64,000 nt of DNA from Uruburuella suis (GTDB lineage: Bacteria > Pseudomonadota > Gammaproteobacteria > Burkholderiales > Neisseriaceae): positions 1 to 64,000 of the forward strand of contig NZ_SLXE01000004.1 in assembly GCF_004341385.1 (NCBI RefSeq), in the 5' to 3' direction. The first letter of the stretch is position 1, and each line of letters opens with the position of its first letter. Positions 8,719 to 15,705 of this stretch are shown one piece after another. A program made the position numbers and the translations under genes. The notes under the pieces were generated by a model. It did no database searches. It had not been told where the DNA came from and worked only from the letters and a program-made list of their open reading frames with translations.

Positions 8719-9522
8719 ATGAAAACCCGCACCTTACGCCTGAGCGCCCTCTTCACCGCCGCCGCCTTGACCGCCACCGGCTGCACCTCTGTGGCCGATA
8801 TGATGGGCTACGACACCGCCACCCTCAACGCCAGCGCCGCCAAAAGCTACACCCAAGTGGTGCAGCAAGCGCAAGACAAGCGCGTGCTCGACACCACCTC
8901 GCAAACCTCGCGCCGCATTCAAACCGTGTTCAACCGCCTCAAGCCTTATGCCAACCAAGCCAACCAAACCGGCGTGCCCTTCCAATGGCAGATGAGCGTA
9001 ATCAAATCCAACGAGCTCAACGCCTGGGCCATGCCCGGCGGCAAAATGGCGATGTACACCGGCATGGTCGACCGCCTCAAGCTGAGCGATGATGAAATCG
9101 CCGCCGTAATCGGCCACGAAATGGCGCATGCCCTGCGCGAACACAGCAAAAAAGCCGTCGGCCAGCAAGCGCTCACCGGCTTGGCCGCCAGCATCGGCGG
9201 CGCCGTGTTGCAATCCACCACCGGCGCGAGCAGCGACACCGTCAACCTGGGCGCCAACATTCTGAGCGAATACGGCGTAAACATGCCTTTCTCGCGCAGC
9301 CAAGAATCCGAAGCCGACCTTTTGGGCGTGCGCCTGATGGCCCAAGCCGGCTACAACCCGCAAGCGGCCATCAGCGTATGGGAAAAAATGAACAGCGTGA
9401 GCGACAACAATAACGCGCTCAACGCCATCACCTCATCACACCCCACCAACAACGCCCGCATCAGCGCCATCCGCCGCATGCTGCCCGAAGTGATGCCCAT
9501 CTACGAGCAAAGCCGCCGCTAA
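8719..9522 (+). CDS. M48-family zinc metalloprotease lipoprotein
   Basis: A 267 aa envelope protease related to E. coli LoiP/YcaL and BepA's catalytic domain. The N-terminus has a lipoprotein signal with lipobox LTATGC (Cys22 predicted lipidated; the next residue is Thr, so outer-membrane targeting is expected). The zinc site is HEMAH (His133, Glu134, His137) with the third ligand Glu198 in ESEADLLG. Only one catalytic domain and no TPR repeats are present, so it is LoiP-like rather than BepA-like. Expected role: turnover of misfolded outer-membrane proteins. The start has AAGGGAAGCCAACCACC upstream. It is monocistronic between two DUS terminators. Confidence 0.9.
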   Translation: MKTRTLRLSALFTAAALTATGCTSVADMMGYDTATLNASAAKSYTQVVQQAQDKRVLDTTSQTSRRIQTVFNRLKPYANQANQTGVPFQWQMSVIKSNELNAWAMPGGKMAMYTGMVDRLKLSDDEIAAVIGHEMAHALREHSKKAVGQQALTGLAASIGGAVLQSTTGASSDTVNLGANILSEYGVNMPFSRSQESEADLLGVRLMAQAGYNPQAAISVWEKMNSVSDNNNALNAITSSHPTNNARISAIRRMLPEVMPIYEQSRR

Positions 9523-9547
9523 ACCGCCGGATAGGGCTTGAGCACAA

Positions 9548-9598
9548 CAGGCCGTCTGAAAGATGGGACACTTTTCCAAGCTTTCAGACGGCCTTTTT
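9548..9598. terminator. DUS-pair terminator, long loop
   Basis: AGGCCGTCTGAAAG and CTTTCAGACGGCCTTTTT separated by about 20 bases, 26 bases after the M48 protease stop. Confidence 0.8.
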
Positions 9599-9662
9599 CC
9601 GTTTACCGTTCTCTACTCTACCAAGTGCAATCTGCATACAAAAGGCACGCGCGCGTTTTCTC

Positions 9663-9766
9663 ATACCAATTCAAAAAAGTAAGCTAACAAGGCGGCGAGC
9701 CGCAGACAGTACAAATAGTACGGCAAGGCGAGCCAACGAAGTTAGGTTATTTTTTTGGATTGGTAT
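9663..9766 (+). repeat. Family A repeat, complete copy
   Basis: The best intact copy (104 bp). The ends ATACCAATTCAAAAAAGTAA and TTATTTTTTTGGATTGGTAT are imperfect inverted repeats. The interior contains GGCGGCGAGCCGCAGACAG and TACAAATAGTACGGCAAGGC, which are hallmarks of the Correia element. The base flanking each end is C. It has no coding capacity and probably moved by a transposase encoded elsewhere. Confidence 0.85.
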
Positions 9767-9778
9767 CATTCAACAACA

Positions 9779-9813
9779 AGGCCGTCTAAACGGTTAATGT
9801 TTCAGACGGCCTT
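9779..9813. repeat. Imperfect DUS pair
   Basis: Left arm GCCGTCTAAA has one mismatch to the DUS core; the right arm TTCAGACGGC is perfect. It is isolated between two family A copies, with no gene end nearby to terminate. Confidence 0.7.
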
Positions 9814-9819
9814 GCTTTT

Positions 9820-9921
9820 ATACCCATTCAAAAAAGTAAGCTTACCAAGCGGCGAGCCTGCGCCAGCACAGATAACACGGCAAAGTGAGACAAGACAGTA
9901 AGGTTATTTTTGAATGGATAT
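9820..9921 (+). repeat. Family A repeat, degenerate copy
   Basis: Begins ATACCCATTCAAAAAAGTAA and ends TTATTTTTGAATGGATAT. The core is eroded (GCGCCAGCACAGATAACACGG where the intact copy reads GCAGACAGTACAAATAGTACGG), so it is an older insertion than the copy at 9663. The flanking base is T on both sides. Confidence 0.7.
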
Positions 9922-9952
9922 TGCGCATCAAAAAATCAACGCAAGTCGGTTA

Positions 9953-10145
9953 ATACCAATTCAAAAAAATAACCTTACAAAATAAAAAGCAGTTCGGCAG
10001 CATCATCTGCGTAGGTCGGATTCTTGAATCCGACGTTTGGCCAACGGCCAAAGCGATGTGCGTGCCTTGTTCTGCGAACAAGTGTCGGATTCGAGAATCC
10101 GACCTACAGGCTGCCTGTTTGTATATTATTTTTTTGAATGGGTAT
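9953..10145 (+). repeat. Family A ends surrounding a family C repeat
   Basis: The termini ATACCAATTCAAAAAAATAA and ATTATTTTTTTGAATGGGTAT are those of family A, but most of the A core is replaced by a family C unit (10011-10107) and unrelated sequence. The flanking base is A on both sides. It is either an A copy that received C with loss of its core, or an A derivative that carried C. Confidence 0.6.
10011..10107. repeat. Family C repeat (GTAGGTCGGATTC palindromes)
   Basis: Begins GTAGGTCGGATTCTTGAATCCGAC and ends with the inverted counterpart GTCGGATTCGAGAATCCGACCTAC. Each end is itself palindromic, and CTTGTTCTGCGAACAAG lies between. Other copies are at 27641, 45514 and three in the array at 54.7-55.1 kb. 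Confidence 0.7.
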
Positions 10146-10167
10146 AAGAAATCGACATCACCCAATC

Positions 10168-10206
10168 AAACAGGCCGTCTGAAAAATGTTTCAGACGGCC
10201 TGTTTG
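10168..10206. terminator. DUS-pair terminator of fabF
   Basis: AAACAGGCCGTCTGAA and TTTCAGACGGCCTGTTT with a short loop, 19 bases beyond the fabF stop. The stem extends outside the DUS. Confidence 0.85.
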
Positions 10207-10224
10207 ATTATTGCCGCTTCAGGC

Positions 10225-11475
10225 TCAGCCTTCAAACTTCTTAAACACCAGTGTGCCGTTGGTGCCGCCAAAGCCGAACGAATTGGAAATCGCCACATCA
10301 ATGGCCACATCTCGCGCTTCGTTGGCGCAATAATCCAAATCGCAGCCGCCCTCGATATCTTGCTCGAAAATATTGATGGTGGGCGGTGATTTTTGATGGT
10401 GTACGGCCAAAATGCTGTATACCGCTTCCACGCCGCCGGCGGCGCCGAGCAGATGGCCGGTCATCGATTTGGTGGAATTCACCACCACTTTGCGGGCATG
10501 CTCTTCGCCCAGCGCCAGCTTCAGCGCATTGGTTTCGTTGGCATCGCCCAGCGGGGTGGAAGTGCCGTGCGCGTTGACATAATCCACATCGGCAGCGTTC
10601 AGGCCGGCATCTTTCAGCGCACGGGTAACGGCCAAGGCGGGGCCGTCCACATTGGGGGCGGTGATGTGGTAGGCATCGGAGCTCATGCCGAAACCCACCA
10701 GCTCGGCGTAGATTTTCGCACCGCGTTTTTTGGCGTGTTCCAATTCTTCCAGCACCACCACGCCGGCACCCTCGCCCATCACAAAACCGTCGCGGCCCTT
10801 GTCCCACGGGCGTGAGGCGGTAGCGGGGTCGTCGTTGCGGGTGGAAAGTGCTTTCATGGCGGCAAAACCGCCCATGCCCAAGGTGCACACCGCGCCTTCG
10901 GCACCGCCGGCCACCATCACATCGGCATCGCCGTATTTAATCAGGCGGGCAGAATCGCCGATGGCGTGCGCGCCGGTGGTGCAGGCGGAAACCATGCCGT
11001 AGCTGGGGCCGCGATAACCTTTGAGAATGGTTACATGGCCGGAAATCAGATTAATCAGCGAGCCGGGAATGAAAAACGGGTTGATTTTGCGCGGGCCGCC
11101 TTCTTGCACGGTCACGCCGGTGGCTTCGATGCTGGGCAGGCCGCCGATGCCGGAGCCGATGTTCACACCCACGCGGTCTTTATCGAGGCCTTCCACATCA
11201 TCCAGCCCGGCATCGGCCACGGCTTGCAGCGCGGCGGCGATACCGTAGTGGATGAACACATCCATGCGGCGGGCTTCTTTGGGGCTGATGTAGGTGCCGA
11301 TGTCGAAATCTTTTACTTCGCCTGCGATTTGGCAGGCCAGATCAGAGGCGTCGAAACGGGTGATGGTGCCGATGCCGCCTTGGCCGGCCAGCAGGTTGCG
11401 CCATGCGCTGTCGATATCGTTACCGACGGGCGACACTTGGCCCAAGCCGGTGATAACCACTCTTCTCTGACTCAT
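10225..11475 (-). CDS. fabF: 3-oxoacyl-ACP synthase II
   Basis: Condenses malonyl-ACP with acyl-ACP in fatty-acid elongation; it sets the 16:1 to 18:1 step and membrane fluidity. The 416 aa protein carries the Cys-His-His triad: Cys in SACTTGAHAIG, His in NAHGTSTPLGD, and His in KSMTGHLLGAAGG. The C-terminal SNSFGFGGTNGTLVF is typical of the family. It follows acpP on the minus strand with about 160 bases between, including a DUS pair that may attenuate transcription, as in the conserved acpP-fabF arrangement. The start codon at 11475 is followed directly by the conserved RRVVITGLG. Confidence 0.96.
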   Translation of the reverse strand: MSQRRVVITGLGQVSPVGNDIDSAWRNLLAGQGGIGTITRFDASDLACQIAGEVKDFDIGTYISPKEARRMDVFIHYGIAAALQAVADAGLDDVEGLDKDRVGVNIGSGIGGLPSIEATGVTVQEGGPRKINPFFIPGSLINLISGHVTILKGYRGPSYGMVSACTTGAHAIGDSARLIKYGDADVMVAGGAEGAVCTLGMGGFAAMKALSTRNDDPATASRPWDKGRDGFVMGEGAGVVVLEELEHAKKRGAKIYAELVGFGMSSDAYHITAPNVDGPALAVTRALKDAGLNAADVDYVNAHGTSTPLGDANETNALKLALGEEHARKVVVNSTKSMTGHLLGAAGGVEAVYSILAVHHQKSPPTINIFEQDIEGGCDLDYCANEARDVAIDVAISNSFGFGGTNGTLVFKKFEG

Positions 11476-11514
11476 AACTGTCTCGCTTTACGGGCGCAAA
11501 CGGCTTTGCTTTAC

Positions 11515-11551
11515 AGGCCGTCTGAACGCCCTCATGTGTATTCAGACGGCG
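11515..11551. terminator. DUS pair between acpP and fabF
   Basis: CAGGCCGTCTGAA and TTCAGACGGCG with a 12-base loop. It lies inside the likely acpP-fabF transcript, so it may cut fabF expression relative to acpP instead of ending the operon. Confidence 0.6.
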
Positions 11552-11635
11552 AAAAATGTCGCCGCTGATGGGAAAAAGCCTCTGTCGGCAGGCAAACCCG
11601 CAGCAGAGGCCGGAATCGGTGCGCGTGGGCGCGGT

Positions 11636-11872
11636 TTAACCGTTGTGGGCTGTGATGTAATCGATAGCCAGCTGAACGGTGGTGATTTTTTCAGCTTCTT
11701 CATCGGGAATTTCGCAACCGAACGCTTCTTCCAGAGCCATTACCAGCTCAACGGTATCCAGAGAGTCGGCGCCCAAATCGTCTTGGAATGAAGATTCGTT
11801 TTTCACTTCGGCTTCATTTACGCCCAGTTGTTCGGCAACAATTTTTTTAACTTGTTGTTCAATGTTTGACAT
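11636..11872 (-). CDS. acpP: Acyl carrier protein
   Basis: A 78 aa acidic four-helix protein that carries acyl chains as thioesters during fatty-acid synthesis. Ser37 in LGADSLDTVEL is the 4'-phosphopantetheine attachment site. Length and sequence are normal for bacterial AcpP. The start MSNIEQQVKKI is canonical, with GGACTGACCGAC upstream. Expression should be much higher than that of fabF downstream. No plsX/fabHDG genes are seen in the 2.2 kb upstream, so the fab cluster is split here. Confidence 0.97.
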   Translation of the reverse strand: MSNIEQQVKKIVAEQLGVNEAEVKNESSFQDDLGADSLDTVELVMALEEAFGCEIPDEEAEKITTVQLAIDYITAHNG

Positions 11873-12129
11873 GTCGGTCAGTCCTTATATGCCTTGTTTA
11901 AAAATCACACAGGCGGGTTACAAAAGTTTGCTTCGGCGCATTGTACCGAATTAGTTTAGAGTTTTCCATCTAAAAAAGCAAGCTGCTCGGTGTGCAGGCA
12001 GGCTTAGTTTCAGCGCATATTATCATAGGCTTATTTTGTATCACAAGCGGCTTTTCGTTTTCTTAAACATATCAATTCTTTAAATCAGCCAAGCTGCTTG
12101 CGGCGCTTCAGACGGCCGTTTGAAGCGCT

Positions 12130-14133
12130 TCAGCGCAAAAATCCGTTTAAAAACTGCAACACGCAGGCCAATTCGGCGGCGGTTTGCGCTTGCGTGCCGT
12201 TGCCGCTGTGGCCGCCTTCTGCGGGCGCATAAAGCCAGCTTTGCGGGCTGATTCGGCGCAATTTGGCGTAAAACTTGAGCGCGTGCGCCGGGTGCACGCG
12301 GTCGTCGGAGAAGCTGGTGGTGATGAGCGCGGGCGGGTATTTTTGGCCGTCTGAAAGCCGGTGATAAGGCGACAAAGCAGCCAGGCTTTCGCGCTCGGCG
12401 GGGTTTTCAGGGTCGCCGTATTCTTCTATCCAGCTCGCACCGGCCGAGAGCTGTGCATAATTAAGCATATCGGTGAGCGGTACTTCACACACCAGCGCGC
12501 CCATGCTTTGCGGCGCGCGCACAAAAGCCGATGCCGCCACCAAGCCGCCGTTGCTGCCGCCTTGCAGGCCGATATGCGCCGGTGCGCTCAGGCCGCGCGC
12601 GGCCAAATCGTGCACCACCGCCAGCAAATCATCCACACTTTTGTGTTTGTTTACGCCTTGTGCCGCCTGATGCCAGGCGGGACCGAATTCGCCGCCGCCG
12701 CGCACGTTGGCGAGCACGAAAGCATGGCCTTGCGCCAGCCAATGGCGCCCGATAGTGCCCAGATAATGCGGCAATTCGGGCATGCCGAAGCCGCCATACA
12801 CATACACCAGCGTGGGCGTGTCGGGCGCGGTTTGCTTGCCGACATGGTAATAAGGAATCGACACGCCGTCTGAAGATTGCGCGTGAAGCTGCTGCACCTT
12901 GATGCCGCCTGCATCAAACTGCTTGGGCTGGCGGCGCAACACGGTGAGCTCCATCACATTCAAATCGAGCGCAAACAGGGTGAGCGGCGTGGTGAAATCG
13001 CTGGCGCCCACATAAACCACATCGCCGCCCCAGGGCTGATCGGTTAGCTCGAGTGCGCCTTGCGGCAGCGCGGGCAGGCTTTGCTGCTGCCACAGGCCGT
13101 CTGAAAAACGCCAAGCGAGCAGGCGGCCGGAAACGTTATCCAAAATATTCGCCACCACAAAGCGCTTGGTGGTTTCCACGCTTTCGAGCGCCTGCGTGTC
13201 GTTGGGTGCAAACAATAAATGCGCCGCGCCAAGCTCGCCCTTGTTGAGCTTCACCGCCACCAGCGAACCTGCCGGATAGCTTTGATTGGCGCGCACCCAA
13301 TCGCTGCGCAGTTGCAGCATCAATTGCCCGGCCAGATAGCCCGCCACTTCGCAATCGCGCGGCAGCTTCAGACGGCCTGTTTCCCCTTCGGGCGACACAT
13401 ATAAATAATCTTTGCTGAAAAAGCCGTCGGCCGCTTCAATCAAATCAATCGGCGCGCCTTGGGCATCGAGATAGCGCCATGCGTTCACCATCACGCCCCC
13501 GGCATCCATTTGATGCACCGGCAACGCTTCTTCAAAACTTTGGCCGCGCTGCATCAGCCACACTTGGCGCGGATAGCCCGAGCGCGTGAGCTGGCGCTCG
13601 TCCCACGCGGGGCACACCCACACGCTGTTTTCATCGCGCCAGGCGATGTGGTTTTTGCCGGCGGGAAAATGAAAGCCGCCCGCCACAATCGCGCCGGCGT
13701 TTAAATCGAATTCCACCGTGTAAGCCGCATCGGCACCGGCGCTGCTGAGCGTGAGCAACGCCTGATGCGGGGCTTCCACATAATGCGACACGCCGTCGAG
13801 ATACACATCGTCGCCCAACACTTCATCAAAATCGGCCACCGCAAACAACACCTGCCAATCGGGCATGCCGGCGCGGTAAGACGCCGCCGAACACACGCGG
13901 TAAACGCCTTTCGGATATTGTGCGTTTTGATAAAAATGATACATGCGCCCGCGGTGCTCCTGGCAAAACGGAATCTGGCGCTCGTCTTGCAGCTGGGCGG
14001 TGATGTCGGCCGCCAGCGCGGCAAACGCCTCATCGGCGCAAAACCGCGCCAGCGTTTCGGCGTGCGCCCCGGCAGCAAAATGCGCAGTGGCGGGGGAAGA
14101 CAAATCTTCCAGATAAGCGTAAGGATCTTGCAT
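12130..14133 (-). CDS. Prolyl oligopeptidase-family serine peptidase (S9A)
   Basis: A 667 aa cytoplasmic peptidase with an N-terminal seven-bladed beta-propeller and a C-terminal alpha/beta hydrolase domain. The catalytic Ser lies in GLQGGSNGGLVAAS, the Asp in SFSDDRVHPAHA and the His in AEGGHSGNG, all close to the C-terminus in the expected order. The first residues, MQDPYAYLEDLSSP, match the family opening (DPYxWLE), which fixes the start at 14133. No signal peptide is visible. Likely role: cleavage of short peptides after proline. The gene contains in-frame DUS copies around 12350 and 13095. Oligopeptidase B is less likely because the GGSNGG motif is the prolyl type. Confidence 0.9.
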   Translation of the reverse strand: MQDPYAYLEDLSSPATAHFAAGAHAETLARFCADEAFAALAADITAQLQDERQIPFCQEHRGRMYHFYQNAQYPKGVYRVCSAASYRAGMPDWQVLFAVADFDEVLGDDVYLDGVSHYVEAPHQALLTLSSAGADAAYTVEFDLNAGAIVAGGFHFPAGKNHIAWRDENSVWVCPAWDERQLTRSGYPRQVWLMQRGQSFEEALPVHQMDAGGVMVNAWRYLDAQGAPIDLIEAADGFFSKDYLYVSPEGETGRLKLPRDCEVAGYLAGQLMLQLRSDWVRANQSYPAGSLVAVKLNKGELGAAHLLFAPNDTQALESVETTKRFVVANILDNVSGRLLAWRFSDGLWQQQSLPALPQGALELTDQPWGGDVVYVGASDFTTPLTLFALDLNVMELTVLRRQPKQFDAGGIKVQQLHAQSSDGVSIPYYHVGKQTAPDTPTLVYVYGGFGMPELPHYLGTIGRHWLAQGHAFVLANVRGGGEFGPAWHQAAQGVNKHKSVDDLLAVVHDLAARGLSAPAHIGLQGGSNGGLVAASAFVRAPQSMGALVCEVPLTDMLNYAQLSAGASWIEEYGDPENPAERESLAALSPYHRLSDGQKYPPALITTSFSDDRVHPAHALKFYAKLRRISPQSWLYAPAEGGHSGNGTQAQTAAELACVLQFLNGFLR

Positions 14134-14187
14134 GGCAATCAGGCCGTCTGAAAAGCAAAAAAGCGATTATACCAACCCGAGCTGTAA

Positions 14188-14193
14188 TATAAT
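14188..14193 (+). promoter_or_regulatory. -10 box (TATAAT) of hpt
   Basis: A perfect TATAAT 29 bases upstream of the chosen hpt start. The -35 is weak (GATTAT at 14165). An in-frame ATG at 14192 overlaps this box, which argues against the longer reading frame. Confidence 0.55.
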
Positions 14194-14221
14194 GCGCTTT
14201 TATTTTCTGCACCGAATCAAA

Positions 14222-14782
14222 ATGGATATCGACACCAAACGCCACCACACCCAAGCCATGCTCGATCAGGCCGAATTATTGTTCAGCGAAACCGAATGCC
14301 GCGCCGCGCTCGAGCGCCTGGCCGGCGAAATCTGCGCCGATTTGGGCGGCAAATATCCGCTTTTGCTGCCGGTGATGGGTGGCGCGGTGGTGTTTACCGG
14401 CCAGCTGCTGCCGCTCTTGCGCTTTCCGCTTGATTTTGATTATGTGCACGTGTCGCGCTACGGCGACAAGCTCGAAGGCGGCAATTTCAACTGGCTGCGC
14501 ATGCCCGAGCCGCAAAACATCGCCGGCCGCCATGTGGTGGTGCTCGACGATATTCTCGACGAAGGCCACACCATGTCTGCCATCAAAGAAAAGCTGCTCG
14601 AGATGGGCGCGGCCTCCTGCGCCACAGCTGTGTTTGCCAACAAGCTCACCGGCAAGCCCAAGCCGATTCAGGCCGATTATGTGGGCATTGATGTGCCCAA
14701 CCGCTATGTGTTCGGCTACGGCATGGATGCGGCCGGCGCCTGGCGCAACCTCGGCGCCGTGTATGCACTAGGCCCTACCTGA
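14222..14782 (+). CDS. hpt: Hypoxanthine phosphoribosyltransferase
   Basis: Purine salvage enzyme joining hypoxanthine or guanine to PRPP. The protein is 186 aa with the PRPP-binding motif VVVLDDILDEGHT and the family's PVMGGAVVFTGQLL and FDYVHVSRYG segments. I start it at ATG 14222 (MDIDTKRHH) because an upstream in-frame ATG overlaps the TATAAT promoter box. The 90 bases between it and the divergent peptidase gene contain the promoter and one DUS. Xanthine specificity cannot be excluded from sequence alone. It is monocistronic, followed by a DUS hairpin. Confidence 0.9.
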   Translation: MDIDTKRHHTQAMLDQAELLFSETECRAALERLAGEICADLGGKYPLLLPVMGGAVVFTGQLLPLLRFPLDFDYVHVSRYGDKLEGGNFNWLRMPEPQNIAGRHVVVLDDILDEGHTMSAIKEKLLEMGAASCATAVFANKLTGKPKPIQADYVGIDVPNRYVFGYGMDAAGAWRNLGAVYALGPT

Positions 14783-14795
14783 GCCTGTTTACAGC

Positions 14796-14827
14796 AAGGC
14801 CGTCTGAACCCTCTTTTCAGACGGCCT
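14796..14827. terminator. DUS-pair terminator of hpt
   Basis: AAGGCCGTCTGAA and TTCAGACGGCCTC with an 8-base loop, 13 bases after the hpt stop. Confidence 0.8.
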
Positions 14828-14910
14828 CATTGCCCCTATATTATTCTCAATTGTTCTTTGCACCTACTCTGCACCCGGCCACCCTATCGCTTTTCAAGCC
14901 GCCGGCCTGA

Positions 14911-14916
14911 TATAAT
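14911..14916 (+). promoter_or_regulatory. -10 box upstream of the PTS operon
   Basis: A perfect TATAAT (context CCTGATATAATCC) 92 bases before the EIIA start. A poor -35 (TTTTCA, 14891) is at non-ideal spacing. A DUS lies between the box and the gene. Confidence 0.45.
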
Positions 14917-15007
14917 CCTTTTTAATCTTTAATACATCGCAACAGGCCGTCTGAAACGGCCGCAACACACCAACCCCCGCCCGCGCGGGCCATCAGGACA
15001 CCCACTT

Positions 15008-15430
15008 ATGATCGGCATACTCATCATCACCCACGAAGCCCTCGGCGATGCCTACCGCAGCCTGGCGCAGCATTTTTTCCCGGGCGAGCCGCCGGCCAAT
15101 ATTAAAATCCTCGGCGTTACCCAAGAGCAGCAACACGAAGAAATCATCGCCCACACCCAAACACTGATCAGCAGCTTAGACAAACTCGAGCATTGCAACG
15201 GCGTGTTGGTGATTACCGACATTTTCGGCGCCACTCCGTGCAATGCCGCGCGCAAGCTCGTGCTCGAAGGCAAAGTGGCCATGCTCACCGGCCTGAATGC
15301 GCCGATGATGGTAAAAGCCCTGCAATCTTCGCCGCATGCCGATGATTTGGTGAAATTCACCCAAAGCGTGAAAACCGCCGCCATCAACGGCATTCTCGAC
15401 ATCACCTCACCGCCCGACGAAAGCTGCTGA
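15008..15430 (+). CDS. PTS EIIA component, mannose family
   Basis: A 140 aa cytoplasmic phosphocarrier of the mannose/sorbose EIIA fold. It opens MIGILIITHEALG, in which His9 is the expected phosphorylation site, and contains the conserved VLVITDIFGATPCNAA loop and GLNAPMMVKAL. No EIIB domain is fused (EIIAB proteins are about 320 aa). It starts a three-gene operon with HPr (3 bases after its stop) and EI. No EIIB/EIIC permease gene is present here, so its likely job is regulatory, with a phosphorylation state sensed by partners, as for other betaproteobacterial incomplete PTS. That role is inference. Confidence 0.9.
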   Translation: MIGILIITHEALGDAYRSLAQHFFPGEPPANIKILGVTQEQQHEEIIAHTQTLISSLDKLEHCNGVLVITDIFGATPCNAARKLVLEGKVAMLTGLNAPMMVKALQSSPHADDLVKFTQSVKTAAINGILDITSPPDESC

Positions 15431-15433
15431 ACC

Positions 15434-15703
15434 ATGCTCAAACAAGAAATCAAAATCATCAACAAGCTCGGCCTGCATGCGCGCGCCTCCAGCAAATTCA
15501 CCCAAACCGCCGCGCAATTTTCAAGCGAAGTGTGGGTTACGCGCAAAGAGCGGCGCGTCAACGGCAAAAGCATCATGGGGTTGATGATGCTGGCCGCAGC
15601 ACAAGGTGCTACCATCGAGCTTGAAACCGAGGGTGCCGACGAAGCCGCCGCCATGCAGGCGCTCGCAGACCTTATCAACGACTATTTCGGCGAAGGCGAA
15701 TAA
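15434..15703 (+). CDS. ptsH: PTS phosphocarrier HPr
   Basis: An 89 aa protein relaying phosphate from EI to EIIA. It has His15 in LGLHARASSKF (catalytic) and Ser46 in VNGKSIMGLMML. The Ser46 region is the kind recognised by HPr kinase/phosphorylase, consistent with a regulatory PTS. The ATG lies 3 bases beyond the EIIA stop and the gene ends 2 bases before ptsI. Translation is presumably coupled through the whole operon. Confidence 0.96.
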   Translation: MLKQEIKIINKLGLHARASSKFTQTAAQFSSEVWVTRKERRVNGKSIMGLMMLAAAQGATIELETEGADEAAAMQALADLINDYFGEGE

Positions 15704-15705
15704 TC

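Noticed and set aside
10056..10244. Small open frames in the repeat cluster at 9.5-10.2 kb
   Set aside because: They translate repeat A/C and DUS sequence; no start signals.
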